DNA of 64,000 nucleotides, from positions 2,881,001 through 2,945,000 of the forward strand of contig NZ_CP132336.1 in the NCBI RefSeq assembly GCF_030758315.1, read 5' to 3'. Each line of letters begins with the position of its first letter. Position 1 is the first letter of the stretch. Below, in pieces: positions 53,231-62,576 of this stretch. Made by a program: the position numbers and the translations under genes. The stretch comes from Pararhizobium sp. IMCC3301 (GTDB taxonomy: Bacteria > Pseudomonadota > Alphaproteobacteria > Rhizobiales > GCA-2746425). The notes beneath the pieces were generated by a model. That model saw nothing but the letters and a program-made list of their open reading frames with translations, was not told the origin of the DNA and searched no databases.

Positions 53231-54338
53231 TTTTCCTGCCGCGGGCGATCTGAGCGCCGGCCTTGTCATATGCGCGGACAATGCGGGCCACCAGCTGGTG
53301 GCGCACCACATCCTGATCAGTGAAGCGGATCATTGAAATGCCCTCGACATTTTCCAGCAACCCTGTGGCTTCAACCAGCCCGGAAACCTGTCCCGGCGGC
53401 AAATCCACCTGGCTGGAATCGCCGGTGACGATCATTTTCGAATTTTCCCCAAGGCGGGTCAGGAACATTTTCATCTGCATCGAAGTCGTGTTCTGCGCCT
53501 CATCGAGAATGACAATGGCATCGGCCAGGGTGCGCCCGCGCATGAACGCCAGAGGGGCCACTTCAATCATGCCCGATTGCAGGCCCCGCTCCACCCGTTC
53601 CGGCGGCATCATGTCATACAGCGCATCATACAGGGGACGCAGATAGGGATCGACCTTTTCGCGCATGTCACCGGGCAGAAAGCCAAGCCGTTCCCCGGCT
53701 TCCACGGCCGGACGCGACAGGATCAGCCGCGACGCCTCGCCGCGCTCCAGAAGCGCGGCCGCATAGGCAACCGCCAGATAGGTCTTGCCAGTTCCCGCGG
53801 GTCCAAGACCGAACACCAGCTCATTGCGCTGCATCGCCCTGATATAGGCATCCTGGGTCGGCGTGCGGGCAATCACGGTTTTGCGCCGTGTCGAAATCTG
53901 CGACATGGCAACACGGGCGCCCTTGCCGCGATTGTCGTCTTCCAGGATCGGCAGCGAGGGTTGCGCGGTTTCAGCGCGCACCATGCGGATCACGCCATCC
54001 ACATCGCCGGGCGACAATTCATCACCAGCGGCAAGACGCTGATACAGGGTTTCCAGCACATCGCGGGCTTCGCCACAGGCTTCCTTGCTGCCGCGCAGGG
54101 TTACCTGGTTGCCGCGCGCCAGCGCTTCGACGTTCAGCAATTGCTCCAGCAATGCCAGATTCTGATCAAATTGCCCGAACAGGTCTCCAACCAGACGATT
54201 ATCGTCGAACACCAGAACAATCTGGTCCTTTTCTGTCGCTGGAATTGCCAAATCGCGAATGGCATCGCCGCGCATGTCAGCCGGGGCGAAAAAGAACATT
54301 GGGTTCAAATCAGAATCTCTCAGGTTTGGGCGACTCAC
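53223..54338 (-). CDS. phoH: PhoH-family ATPase
   Basis: 371 residues from a GTG at 54338 that overlaps the miaB stop by one base; an ATG 13 codons later (MFFFAPADMRG) is an alternative. The ATPase core has Walker A LGPAGTGKTYLAVAYA, the PhoH signature LSRPAVEAGERLGFLPGDM and Walker B AIVILDEAQNTT. N-terminal KH-like region. It probably acts with YbeY in RNA metabolism. Confidence 0.93.
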   Translation of the reverse strand: MSRPNLRDSDLNPMFFFAPADMRGDAIRDLAIPATEKDQIVLVFDDNRLVGDLFGQFDQNLALLEQLLNVEALARGNQVTLRGSKEACGEARDVLETLYQRLAAGDELSPGDVDGVIRMVRAETAQPSLPILEDDNRGKGARVAMSQISTRRKTVIARTPTQDAYIRAMQRNELVFGLGPAGTGKTYLAVAYAAALLERGEASRLILSRPAVEAGERLGFLPGDMREKVDPYLRPLYDALYDMMPPERVERGLQSGMIEVAPLAFMRGRTLADAIVILDEAQNTTSMQMKMFLTRLGENSKMIVTGDSSQVDLPPGQVSGLVEATGLLENVEGISMIRFTDQDVVRHQLVARIVRAYDKAGAQIARGRKNA

Positions 54339-55765
54339 TAGGCCGCACTGGCATTAGGTGATGCTATCAGTTCCGCAGACAAGCTGAATTTTGTAATACC
54401 GGTAATCCGCACCGGCTGCAAAGTGCCGATCAGCTGATCCGAGGCCATGACATGCACCGGCTGCAGCCATGGCGAGCGTCCGCCCAGCTGGCCCGGTTCA
54501 CGGCCCTTGCGCTCCAGAAGGATCTCCATCGTGCTGCCGACCTTGGAAGCGTTGAAGGCAATCTGCTGGTCGTTGAGCAGGGCCTGCAGCCGCTGCAACC
54601 GCGCTGATTTTACATCTTCGGGCACTTGCTCGTCATGGCCTGCGGCCGGTGTGCCGGGGCGCGGGCTGTATTTGAACGAATAGGCCTGGGCGTAGCCGAT
54701 CTCGCGGATGAGCGACAAAGTGTCTTCAAAATCCGCCTCGGTTTCGCCGGGAAATCCGACAATGAAATCGCCCGACAAGGCCAGATCAGGCCGCGCGGCG
54801 CGGATTTTTCCGATCAGTTCCACATAATCGCGCCGCGTGTGGCGCCGGTTCATCGCCGCCAGCATCCGGTCGGAGCCGGACTGGATCGGCAGGTGCAGAT
54901 AAGGCATCACGCAGGCAATATCGCGGTGCGCCGCAATCAGGCTTTCATCCATATCGCGCGGATGGCTGGTGGTGTAACGCAGCCGCGCCAGACCATCGAT
55001 CACCGCCAGCTCCTGCAGCAACCGGCCAAGGCCCTGGCTGGAGCCATCGGCGGCTTTGCCGTGATAGGCATTGACGTTCTGCCCCAGAAGGGTGATTTCC
55101 TTCACCCCGGCAGCTACCAGAGCGCGCGCCTCGGCCACAATATCAGCCACCGGGCGCGAGACTTCTGCGCCGCGCGTATAGGGCACCACGCAAAAGGTGC
55201 AGAACTTGTCGCAGCCTTCCTGCACGGTCAGAAAGGCAGTAAAGCCTCGTGCCCTTGTGACAGCCGGTTTTGCTGCCGGAAGGTGCTTGAACTTGTCTTC
55301 TTCGGGAAATTCGGTTTCGACCACCGAATGCCCCGCCTCGACCTGCTTCAAAAGGCCCGGCAGACGGTGATAGCTTTGCGGGCCGAACACCAGATCCACC
55401 ACTGGCGCCCGGCGCATGATCTCTTCGCCCTCCGCCTGGGCCACGCAGCCCGCCACGCCGATTTTCATCACTTTGGCATCGGCACCGCGCGCATCGCGGA
55501 TTTTGCGGATGCGGCCGATTTCCGAATAGACTTTTTCCGCAGCCTTTTCACGAATGTGGCAGGTGTTGAGGATCACCAGATCCGCTTCTTCCAGCTTTGT
55601 CGTCTCGGCATAGCCTTCCGGCGCGAGCGCATCGGTCATCCGCGTGGAATCATAGACATTCATCTGGCAGCCATAGGTTTTGATGAAAACCTTCTTGCCG
55701 CGCGCCGTCGCATCCGCTTCCGGGTGCGGGTTGATCTCTGTCTGGTTTGTGCCGGTCTCGACCAT
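54338..55765 (-). CDS. miaB: tRNA-2-methylthio-N6-dimethylallyladenosine synthase
   Basis: About 475 residues from ATG 55765; the longer frame to 55855 adds 30 atypical residues. The N-terminal UPF0004 domain has cysteines in [19 protein letters not shown] and [11 protein letters not shown]; the radical-SAM cluster is CDKFCTFC; the C-terminal TRAM region follows. It adds a methylthio group to i6A37 of tRNAs reading UNN codons, using two Fe-S clusters and SAM. Confidence 0.95.
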   Translation of the reverse strand: MVETGTNQTEINPHPEADATARGKKVFIKTYGCQMNVYDSTRMTDALAPEGYAETTKLEEADLVILNTCHIREKAAEKVYSEIGRIRKIRDARGADAKVMKIGVAGCVAQAEGEEIMRRAPVVDLVFGPQSYHRLPGLLKQVEAGHSVVETEFPEEDKFKHLPAAKPAVTRARGFTAFLTVQEGCDKFCTFCVVPYTRGAEVSRPVADIVAEARALVAAGVKEITLLGQNVNAYHGKAADGSSQGLGRLLQELAVIDGLARLRYTTSHPRDMDESLIAAHRDIACVMPYLHLPIQSGSDRMLAAMNRRHTRRDYVELIGKIRAARPDLALSGDFIVGFPGETEADFEDTLSLIREIGYAQAYSFKYSPRPGTPAAGHDEQVPEDVKSARLQRLQALLNDQQIAFNASKVGSTMEILLERKGREPGQLGGRSPWLQPVHVMASDQLIGTLQPVRITGITKFSLSAELIASPNASAA

Positions 55766-55865
55766 GCTGAAGTCCTGCGGTTCAGCGCTTGTGCGCCAAA
55801 AATTCTGTTCTGGATACTGTTTCCGGCGTTCTAACGCGTTTTGTCCCGGTGGCAAAGGATAGAGT

Positions 55866-55896
55866 TAGATCGTGTCATGATTACAGTGAACCATTT
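55866..55896. repeat. Partial copy of the dispersed repeat at the plsC 3' end
   Basis: TAGATCGTGTCATGATTACA begins here and continues GTGAACCATTT, matching the complemented right end of the 4418-4694 element (TAGAGCGTTTCATGGTTACA, then TTGAACCATTT). The plsC stop codon (TAA, 55881-55883) lies inside it, so the last residues of PlsC are repeat-encoded. Confidence 0.55.
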
Positions 55897-56702
55897 GTCT
55901 TGGAGTGCTGACGGCCCGGTTTGCGCGCCTGCTCCAGCTGTTTCAGCACTTCGGCTTCCATCTGCTTTGCCAGAATCTTGCGGTTGGTGTCCGGGTTCAC
56001 CTCGACCGGATCGCCAAACACGATATGTGCCTGCAGACCGCCGGTGGTGATCACCGACCATAAATGCGGCACCAGATCGACATCGCCGATCCAGGCCGCG
56101 CGGTCGGCTTCCATGCGGCCAAGCGCAATGCCCTTCAAGTGTGTATAGGCCAGTGCAACCGGCTGAACGAAGAGATCGACATCATGCTGATCTTCAAGCC
56201 GCGCCGCAGTCGCCACCACCGCGCCGATCAGGGCGCTTTTGAAGGGCAGGATGCCCCATCCCTCGCTGCTGGTGCCTTCGGGAAACAGCACCAGCGCATC
56301 ATGGCTTTCCAGCCGCTCGACCATGGCGTCAATCGCGACAGCGGTTTTGCTGCGCCGCTCACGCTCGACGAAAATCGTGCGCTGCCATTTCGCCAGCCAG
56401 GAAAACACCGGCCAGGCTGCGACGTCGGCTTTTGCGACGAAGGACAGCGGCGCGGCCCGCGACAGGATGATGATATCGAGCCACGACACATGATTGCACA
56501 GATACAGCACCGGACCCGGTTGCGGCCTGCCCGAAACCTTTGTGCGCACACCCAGCGTCCAGGACGATACAATGTGCCACAGACAGGCAGATTTGTTCGC
56601 AGATTTGGGAGCAAACAACAGCAACAAGAGGTGGAAAGGCAGCAGCAGGAGCGTGAAGAGGATCAGCAGCAGAACCCGCAAGACTGCAAAAAGGCTTGCC
56701 AA
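55881..56702 (-). CDS. plsC: 1-acyl-sn-glycerol-3-phosphate acyltransferase
   Basis: 273 residues. An N-terminal membrane helix (VLRVLLLILFTLLLLPFHLL) precedes the acyltransferase domain: catalytic NHVSWLDIIIL (HX4D), FVERERRSKT and FPEGTSSEGWGI. It makes phosphatidic acid at the inner membrane. The C-terminal ...KTNGSL is encoded by a dispersed repeat. It lies ten bases after the fur/mur stop. Confidence 0.92.
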   Translation of the reverse strand: MASLFAVLRVLLLILFTLLLLPFHLLLLLFAPKSANKSACLWHIVSSWTLGVRTKVSGRPQPGPVLYLCNHVSWLDIIILSRAAPLSFVAKADVAAWPVFSWLAKWQRTIFVERERRSKTAVAIDAMVERLESHDALVLFPEGTSSEGWGILPFKSALIGAVVATAARLEDQHDVDLFVQPVALAYTHLKGIALGRMEADRAAWIGDVDLVPHLWSVITTGGLQAHIVFGDPVEVNPDTNRKILAKQMEAEVLKQLEQARKPGRQHSKTNGSL

Positions 56703-56711
56703 TGCCGGGCC

Positions 56712-57179
56712 CTATTCCAGATCGCTGCGGTTGGGCTTTTTCATCGGCACGGCATAGAGTTCAAGCCGGTGATCAACCAGCCGATAGCCCAGTTCTTCGG
56801 CAATCAGTTCCTGCAATTGTTCAATCCGCTCATTGCGGAATTCGATGACATGGCCGTTTTTGACATCGATCAGATGATCGTGATGTTCGTCGGGCACGGT
56901 TTCATAGCGTGACCGGCCGTCGCGGAAATCATGACGCGCGATAATGCCCTGTTCTTCAAACAGCCGCATCGTGCGATACACCGTCGAGACCGAAATATTT
57001 GCATCGATGGCCGCAGTGCGGGCATGCAGTTCTTCCACATCGGGATGATCGTCAGACTGTTCCAGCACGCGCGCAATGACACGGCGCTGTTCGGTCAAGC
57101 GCAGGCCTTTTTCGCCGCATTGCTGTTCAAGCAGGGACGTTTTGTGGGCATCGATCAGTCTGGGTGCCATTGCAGCCAT
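56712..57179 (-). CDS. Fur-family metalloregulator (rhizobial Fur/Mur type)
   Basis: 155 residues. The winged-helix half contains KGLRLTEQRRVIARVLEQS and ISVSTVYRTMRLFEEQGII; the metal-sensing half has RHDFRDGRSRYETVPDEHHD with the HHDH cluster. This sequence type is the manganese/iron regulator called Mur or Fur in rhizobia rather than Irr, which lacks this arrangement. It controls metal uptake genes. It belongs to the tsaB-rimI-fur-plsC-miaB run. Confidence 0.9.
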   Translation of the reverse strand: MAAMAPRLIDAHKTSLLEQQCGEKGLRLTEQRRVIARVLEQSDDHPDVEELHARTAAIDANISVSTVYRTMRLFEEQGIIARHDFRDGRSRYETVPDEHHDHLIDVKNGHVIEFRNERIEQLQELIAEELGYRLVDHRLELYAVPMKKPNRSDLE

Positions 57180-57209
57180 CCGCCAGAGATGTGTTGCTTC
57201 AAGTTTCGA

Positions 57210-57725
57210 TTAACGAACATTGCAGGCCATGACAAGCGCTGTGCCGCCGGAGACGCCCTCACGTTTTTGTGCAGGAGTATAATAGCCCTTGCGCACACCG
57301 ACCTGCTCAAAACCCAAATCCCGGTAGAGATGCAAAGCCGATTGATTGTTTTCATCGACCTCCAGAATCAGCTTGTTGATGCGATCTGCATAGAGTTTGC
57401 GCAGCGCCTCATTCATCAACAGGCGTCCCACACCGCGCCCTCTGGCGTGAGGGCTGACGGCAATGGTCAGGATTTCCGCCTCATCGGCGGCGTGGCGCAG
57501 CAGTACAAAGCCGGCAGGCCGGTTGCGGATCAGCGCCCCGGATTCAAAAGCGAGAAAACCGAAAACATTGCTCTGCCGCAGCAGCCCCATCATATCTTCC
57601 GTTCCCCAGGCCGGATCAAAGCCGGTGGCATGGATATCCGAAATTGCCGTAGCATCCTCCACGTCAAGCGGGCGCAGCAGGATTTCCCGGGTAATCAGGC
57701 GGGCAGGGTTGAGGAACGAGATCAC
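57210..57725 (-). CDS. rimI: Ribosomal-protein-alanine N-acetyltransferase (RimI-like)
   Basis: 171 residues from a GTG at 57725 that overlaps the tsaB stop by four bases (GTGA); the longer frame to 57965 is an overlap artefact. It is a GNAT acetyltransferase: ILTIAVSPHARGRGVGRLLM is the acetyl-CoA motif A, ILEVDENNQSALHLYRDLGF motif B with the terminal YRDLGFEQVGVRKGYY. It acetylates the N-terminal Ala of S18. The tsaB-rimI pair is near universal. Confidence 0.9.
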   Translation of the reverse strand: MISFLNPARLITREILLRPLDVEDATAISDIHATGFDPAWGTEDMMGLLRQSNVFGFLAFESGALIRNRPAGFVLLRHAADEAEILTIAVSPHARGRGVGRLLMNEALRKLYADRINKLILEVDENNQSALHLYRDLGFEQVGVRKGYYTPAQKREGVSGGTALVMACNVR

Positions 57726-58450
57726 AGCGACACCTCGTGATGAGCGGTTGCGACAGGACGCAATACATGTTTTGCCGATTGCGGCTTTGCGTCGGCGCCA
57801 CGCAGATAAAGCGGCCTGGCCGGGTTGTCTGCGGCGTTCATGGTGTGGCCGAGTTCGGCTATTGTGGCAATGTCGGGAAAGGCGGTATCCAGGCACTGTC
57901 GGCCCGGCGATTGTGCCAACTCTGTCGCGGCTTCTATCAATGACACGCCGGAGCCGATCAGGCACAGTGGGTGCGGCAGGGCGTCGATCCGCGCCGTCAG
58001 ATCGCTGATCTGGATCAGGCTGGCCTCAATGCGCACCGCTCCATCCCGGTCAACCGCCTTGACATAGGCAGCATCGCGCCGCGCATCGCAGATAGCGCAA
58101 AATGTTCGCGCAGACGGATTTTTTCCAGCCGCCTGCCGCACCAGGGCATCAAGCACACCGACACCGACAGCTTCAATGTTCAGACTGGCGGAGAGGACAC
58201 GCGCTGCCGCCAATCCGACCCGCTGGCCGGTGAAGGACCCCGGACCCGTCGTCACCGCGATACGTTGCAGATCAGCCGCGCGCAGGCCGCTATCGGCCAG
58301 CAGCCGGGCAATCTGACCGATCAGCACTTCGGCATGACCCCGGCCCAGATCCCGAGTGTCCTGGGCCAGAAGCTGCAGCCTGTCATTCTGCCATCGCGAG
58401 AGCGCGACCGCACACAGGGAATTGCAGGTATCAATGCTGAGCTGAATCAT
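57722..58450 (-). CDS. tsaB: tRNA threonylcarbamoyladenosine biosynthesis protein TsaB
   Basis: 242 residues, ASKHA fold: IQLSIDTCNSLCAVAL at the start, then VTTGPGSFTGQRVGLAAARV, the hallmark of TsaB. It scaffolds TsaD/TsaE in t6A37 synthesis. TsaD and TsaE are not in this window. It shares a coupled overlap with rimI. Upstream, a hairpin terminator separates it from nfu. Confidence 0.94.
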   Translation of the reverse strand: MIQLSIDTCNSLCAVALSRWQNDRLQLLAQDTRDLGRGHAEVLIGQIARLLADSGLRAADLQRIAVTTGPGSFTGQRVGLAAARVLSASLNIEAVGVGVLDALVRQAAGKNPSARTFCAICDARRDAAYVKAVDRDGAVRIEASLIQISDLTARIDALPHPLCLIGSGVSLIEAATELAQSPGRQCLDTAFPDIATIAELGHTMNAADNPARPLYLRGADAKPQSAKHVLRPVATAHHEVSL

Positions 58451-58535
58451 AAGACAGATACGATCTCAAATTCTTTTACGGCGCTGCCAAGCCTTACCTG
58501 GCTGCATGGAGCACAGTCCTGAACCGTGCTCTGAA

Positions 58536-58563
58536 ACAAATGCCGGACCCTGCGGCCCGGCAT
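58536..58563 (-). terminator. Rho-independent terminator of nfu
   Basis: ATGCCGG (58540-58546) pairs with CCGGCAT (58557-58563); on the minus strand the stem is followed by TTTGTTTC. It lies 29 bp after the nfu stop and before tsaB, so nfu is probably a monocistron. A second weaker hairpin (GAGCAC...GTGCTC, 58509-58531) follows. Confidence 0.65.
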
Positions 58564-58591
58564 GAAAACGTCGAAACACGGCGATAGATCA

Positions 58592-59155
58592 TCAGATGAC
58601 GGGACGCACTTCCTGAACATCAGGGACGAAATGGCGCAGCAGGTTTTCAATGCCGTGTTTCAAAGTCGCCGTCGAAGACGGACAACCGGCGCAGGCTCCG
58701 CGCATATGCAGGAACACCACACCGTCTTTGAAACCCTGAAAAGTAATGTCGCCGCCATCATTGGCCACAGCGGGGCGCACCCGCGTTTCGAGCAATTCCT
58801 TGATGACTTTGACCGTTTCCGCATCACTTTCTTCAAAAAACTCGCCACTGGTCTCGTCAACCTGTGCTCCGGTGTCGTTGAGCACCGGCTGGCCGGACAT
58901 GAAATGCTCCATGATCGCGCCCAGAATGGCGGGTTTGATATGGGCCCACTCGACATCCGATTTGGTAACCGAAATGAACTCCTGACCAAAGAATACGCCA
59001 TCAACGCCTTCAACTGAAAACAGTTTCTGCGCCAGAGGGGATTCCTCGGCCTCCGAAACGCTGCGGTAATCGCGCGTCTCCTGTGCCAGAACGGTCTGTC
59101 CCGGCAGGAATTTCAACGTGGCAGGGTTGGGTGTGGCTTCTGTCTGAATAAACAT
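58592..59155 (-). CDS. NifU-family iron-sulfur scaffold/carrier protein (Nfu)
   Basis: 187 residues from ATG 59155 (MFIQTEATPNPATLKFLPG); a longer frame to 59215 is not family-like. The N-terminal Nfu_N domain is followed by the NifU C-terminal domain with the cluster-binding CxxC in MRGACAGCPSS and RPAVANDGGDITFQGF. It delivers 4Fe-4S clusters to apoproteins such as MiaB. An Irr/ICE-like box lies about 100 bp upstream, suggesting iron control. Confidence 0.93.
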   Translation of the reverse strand: MFIQTEATPNPATLKFLPGQTVLAQETRDYRSVSEAEESPLAQKLFSVEGVDGVFFGQEFISVTKSDVEWAHIKPAILGAIMEHFMSGQPVLNDTGAQVDETSGEFFEESDAETVKVIKELLETRVRPAVANDGGDITFQGFKDGVVFLHMRGACAGCPSSTATLKHGIENLLRHFVPDVQEVRPVI

Positions 59156-59251
59156 GGAATCAAACTCCCCGGAGACGGCATCAATCTGCGCCGCATATGT
59201 TTTATCGTCAATCACCGATATAGGCTAAATTTGGCGATGTAAAAGGTCTAA

Positions 59252-59268
59252 ATTAGAACTATTCTAGA
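59252..59268. promoter_or_regulatory. Irr-box / iron-control-element-like palindrome upstream of nfu
   Basis: ATTAGAACTATTCTAGA matches the rhizobial ICE consensus TTTAGAANNNTTCTAAA at 12 of 14 defined positions and is almost palindromic. It ends 97 bp upstream of the nfu ATG. A partial TCTAAATTAGA palindrome overlaps its left edge. Irr binds such boxes to control iron-dependent genes. Confidence 0.6.
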
Positions 59269-59334
59269 CTGGGAGGCGCTTTTCCGCAATATCAAGGTCC
59301 CGTCATTCCGGACCCGTCGCAAACCTGCTCCCGC

Positions 59335-59829
59335 TCAGACAATCGCGTCCATATCCTCATCGGTCAGATCGCCGGGGACAATGGTAACGGGAATCGGAAA
59401 GGCGTCGCTCTTGTTGGCAAGCGATGCAATCAGCGGGCCGGGGCCTTCCGAACCGGCGGCGGCGGCGGCCAGAACCAGAATGGCAATATCCTCGTCTTCC
59501 TCGATCAGTTCCATGATCTGGGGTGCGCGCTGGCCTTCCAGAATCACCAGTTCCGGACGAATGGTTGAAACCGAATTGACCTCGTTTTCATACCGCGCCA
59601 GCACGGCTTCCGCTTCTTCGCGGGCTTCGGCGCGCATAATGTCCTCCACGCCTATCCAGTGCTGAAACTCGCCGGTGGAGATGACATAGAGCAGCACCAG
59701 ACCGCCGCCTGTGTGCTCTGCGCGTCGGGCCGCATAAATCAGAGCGCGGTGACACTCGGGCGTGTCGTCAATCACCACCAGAAACTTGCGGCGGTGACCT
59801 TCTTCTCTACTTTTGCGTTGCTTCATCAT
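59335..59829 (-). CDS. Universal stress protein (UspA family)
   Basis: About 164 residues from ATG 59829 (MMKQRKSREE). The Usp fold starts RRKFLVVIDDTPECHRALIY, and VLLYVIS and ILVLAAAAAGSEGPGPLIAS follow; the final loop lacks the usual G-2X-G-9X-G-S/T ATP motif in recognisable form, so ATP binding is doubtful. The usp-trpS-murJ-glnD order is conserved in Rhizobiales. Confidence 0.85.
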   Translation of the reverse strand: MMKQRKSREEGHRRKFLVVIDDTPECHRALIYAARRAEHTGGGLVLLYVISTGEFQHWIGVEDIMRAEAREEAEAVLARYENEVNSVSTIRPELVILEGQRAPQIMELIEEDEDIAILVLAAAAAGSEGPGPLIASLANKSDAFPIPVTIVPGDLTDEDMDAIV

Positions 59830-59872
59830 GGGCGGATGCTGCCATTGCCTGCTGTTGTCGGCAAGTAATTTG

Positions 59873-60931
59873 TCATGACACAAATCCGAATATGGCTTTG
59901 ACATCGCGCAGAACAGGCGCCGCAAGCACCCGCGCCCGTTCTGCCCCGTCGCGCAGCACAGCATCGACATGATCTGTATCATCCATCAGGCGGCGCATTT
60001 CCTGGGTGATCGGTGACAGCGTCTGCACCGCCAGATCAGCCAGAGCCGGCTTGAAGGTTGAAAACTCGGCACCGGCGAATTCGGACAGCACCTTTTGCGG
60101 CGTTTCGTCGGCAAGCCCGGCATAAATATTGATCAGATTGCGCGCTTCCGGCCGCTCAGCCAACTCCTCAAGAGTGTCCGGCAATGGCGCCGGATCGGTC
60201 TTCGCCTTGCGCACCTTTTTCGCCAGTTCATCGGCATCATCGGTCAGATTGAGCCGTGACAGATCGGAAGCGTCGGAGCTCGACATTTTCTTGCTGCCAT
60301 CCCGCAACGACATCACCCGCGTACCGGCACCGGTAATCAGTGGCTCAGGCAGCGGAAAGAACGTCTTGTCGGCACCGACCCCCAGTCCGAGCCGGTCGAT
60401 TTGCTCAGCAAAATCCATATTGAATTTCTGCGCAATGTCGCGCGCCAGTTCCAGATGCTGCTTCTGATCTTCGCCAACCGGGACCAAAGTTGCGCGATAG
60501 GCCAGTATGTCGGCTGCCATCAGATCGGGATAGGCGAACAGGCCGACGGATACATTTTCGCGATTCTTGCCGGCCTTGTCCTTGAACTGCGTCATGCGGC
60601 TGAGCCAGCCCATGCGGGCAACGCAATTGAACAACCATGCCAGCTCGGCATGTTCCTTGACCTGGCTCTGATTGAACACGATATGTTTCGCCGGATCGAT
60701 GCCCGCAGCCAGAAAGGCAGCGGTCACTTCGCGGGTTTTCTGCCGCAGCACGTCAGGATCCTGCCAGACCGTGACCGCATGCAGGTCGACAACACAATAA
60801 ACGCAATTGTAGCTGTCCTGCACGGCCACAAAGCGCTTGATGGCACCAAGATAATTGCCAAGATGCACGTTACCGCTGGGCTGGATGCCGGAAAACACCC
60901 GAGGTTCAAAACCGGAAGCTGCCGTATTCAT
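59873..60931 (-). CDS. trpS: Tryptophanyl-tRNA synthetase
   Basis: 352 residues, class I synthetase. The HIGH-type motif is [14 protein letters not shown] and the KMSKS-type loop is [22 protein letters not shown] and the [15 protein letters not shown] region (tRNA/Trp binding) are intact. It charges tRNA-Trp. It lies 67 bp after murJ. Confidence 0.96.
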   Translation of the reverse strand: MNTAASGFEPRVFSGIQPSGNVHLGNYLGAIKRFVAVQDSYNCVYCVVDLHAVTVWQDPDVLRQKTREVTAAFLAAGIDPAKHIVFNQSQVKEHAELAWLFNCVARMGWLSRMTQFKDKAGKNRENVSVGLFAYPDLMAADILAYRATLVPVGEDQKQHLELARDIAQKFNMDFAEQIDRLGLGVGADKTFFPLPEPLITGAGTRVMSLRDGSKKMSSSDASDLSRLNLTDDADELAKKVRKAKTDPAPLPDTLEELAERPEARNLINIYAGLADETPQKVLSEFAGAEFSTFKPALADLAVQTLSPITQEMRRLMDDTDHVDAVLRDGAERARVLAAPVLRDVKAIFGFVS

Positions 60932-60998
60932 GAATAACTCTTGTTACAGGAATTGAAGGACACGCCCTTATGACGAAGCCGGACGTGGCTGGCAAGAC

Positions 60999-62576
60999 TC
61001 AACCTTTGGACCGGCGGCGGATGCGGCGCAAAATCGTCAGCACATTGAGAACTCCGGCGATCTGGCAAAGCAACCCGAACAGGGCCAGGCTGACACTTGC
61101 AAGAATGGCCATGCCGAGAAATTTCTGCACAAACAGCTCATTGACCAGCAACGGCTCCAGCCAGTTGGCACCATAGTAAATCCACACGCCGGTCAGGGCG
61201 GTTGCCAGCAGTAGACGCGGAACGCGCCGATGCAGGCTTTCATCCCAGATAAAATGCCCGCGTTTCCACAGCACGATGCCCAGGCACAGCGCATTGACCC
61301 AGCCGGCCACAGACGTGGCGATTGCAATTCCCACATGCTGGAACAGTGGGAACAGCGCCAGGGAAACCCCGACATTCACCGCAACCCCGATGCCGGCAAA
61401 ATACATCGGTGTCCTGGTATCTTCGCGGGCGAAATAACCTGGTGAAAAAACCTTGATCAGCACGAAGGCGGGTAATCCCCAGGCGAAGGCCGCAAGTGCC
61501 GCTCCGGTCGCCTTTGTGTCGGCGGGGGAGAAATTGCCGCGCTCGAACATCAGCCGGATAACATCATCAGGCACCAGAAACAGCGCCATTGCTGCAGGCA
61601 GGGTCAGCGCCAGCGCCAGTTCGAATGCCCGGTTCTGGGTGTCGCTGGCAATTTGCGCCTCATCTCTGCGAATATGACGAGACAGCACCGGCAGCAGCAC
61701 GACGCCCATGGCGATCCCGACAATCCCGAGTGGAAACTGATACAGCCGGTCGGCATAATACAGAAACGAAACCGCACTGGCCTGGGTTGAGGCGATGATT
61801 GTCCCCACCAGGATATTGACCTGGGTCACGCCGCCGGCAATCACACCCGGCAGGCCAAGTGCCAGCAAGCGCTTCACCGATTTGGTCAGACGCGGCCGTT
61901 TCAGTCGGAATTTGAAGCCGGTTCTGCGGAACGCCCAGTACAACACCCCCAATTGCACAAAGCCGGCAGTGAACACGCCCCAGGCCAGCCAGTAGCCCGA
62001 GATCGGCGTATCGCCAAAACCGCGCAGCCCGATGACAGTCAGAGCCGAAATCAGAATGATGTTCAGCAGAATCGGGCCATAAGCGGCGGCGCGAAAATGC
62101 CCGAATGTGTTCAGCATCCCGCTCAGCATCGCAATCAGGGACATGCACAAAAGATAGGGGAAAGTGATCCGCGTCAGCCAGACAGCCAGATCGAACTTCG
62201 CCGCATCGCCCAGAAACCCCGGCGCCAGCACAGTCACAAACAGCGGTGTTGCAATCTCTGCCAACGCCGTCAGCAGCAACAGTGCAAACAGGAAAACTGC
62301 CAGAACCTCGCTGGCGAAATGGCTTGCCCGGTCGGGCTCATTTGCCGCTTCACTGTCTTCCAGAGAGCGGGCGAATAGCGGCACAAAGGCAGCGTTGAAT
62401 GCCCCTTCGGCGAACAATCTGCGAAACAGGTTGGGCAGCCGGAATGCCACCAGAAATGCGTCGGCGACCGGCCCTGTTCCGACAAAGGCGGCCATCAGCA
62501 GATCGCGGACAAAACCTAGCAGCCGGCTGAGAAGTGTAGCAAAGCCGACGGTAAAAAAGTTGGAGAAGAACCTCAA
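60999..62576 (-). CDS. murJ: Lipid II flippase MurJ
   Basis: 525 residues of a 14-helix MOP-superfamily membrane protein. Starts FFTVGFATLLSRLLGFVRD and contains GAFNAAFVPLFARSLE, SGMLNTFGHFRAAAYGPILL, and the Arg-rich loops expected of MurJ. It moves lipid II across the inner membrane for peptidoglycan synthesis. Its start overlaps the glnD stop by four bases (ATGA). Confidence 0.94.
   Translation of the reverse strand: MRFFSNFFTVGFATLLSRLLGFVRDLLMAAFVGTGPVADAFLVAFRLPNLFRRLFAEGAFNAAFVPLFARSLEDSEAANEPDRASHFASEVLAVFLFALLLLTALAEIATPLFVTVLAPGFLGDAAKFDLAVWLTRITFPYLLCMSLIAMLSGMLNTFGHFRAAAYGPILLNIILISALTVIGLRGFGDTPISGYWLAWGVFTAGFVQLGVLYWAFRRTGFKFRLKRPRLTKSVKRLLALGLPGVIAGGVTQVNILVGTIIASTQASAVSFLYYADRLYQFPLGIVGIAMGVVLLPVLSRHIRRDEAQIASDTQNRAFELALALTLPAAMALFLVPDDVIRLMFERGNFSPADTKATGAALAAFAWGLPAFVLIKVFSPGYFAREDTRTPMYFAGIGVAVNVGVSLALFPLFQHVGIAIATSVAGWVNALCLGIVLWKRGHFIWDESLHRRVPRLLLATALTGVWIYYGANWLEPLLVNELFVQKFLGMAILASVSLALFGLLCQIAGVLNVLTILRRIRRRSKG

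Noticed and set aside
57722-57965. N-terminal extension of rimI over tsaB
   Set aside because: The extension is antifamily sequence in tsaB's alternative frame; the GTG at 57725 gives the normal GNAT length with a 4-bp overlap.
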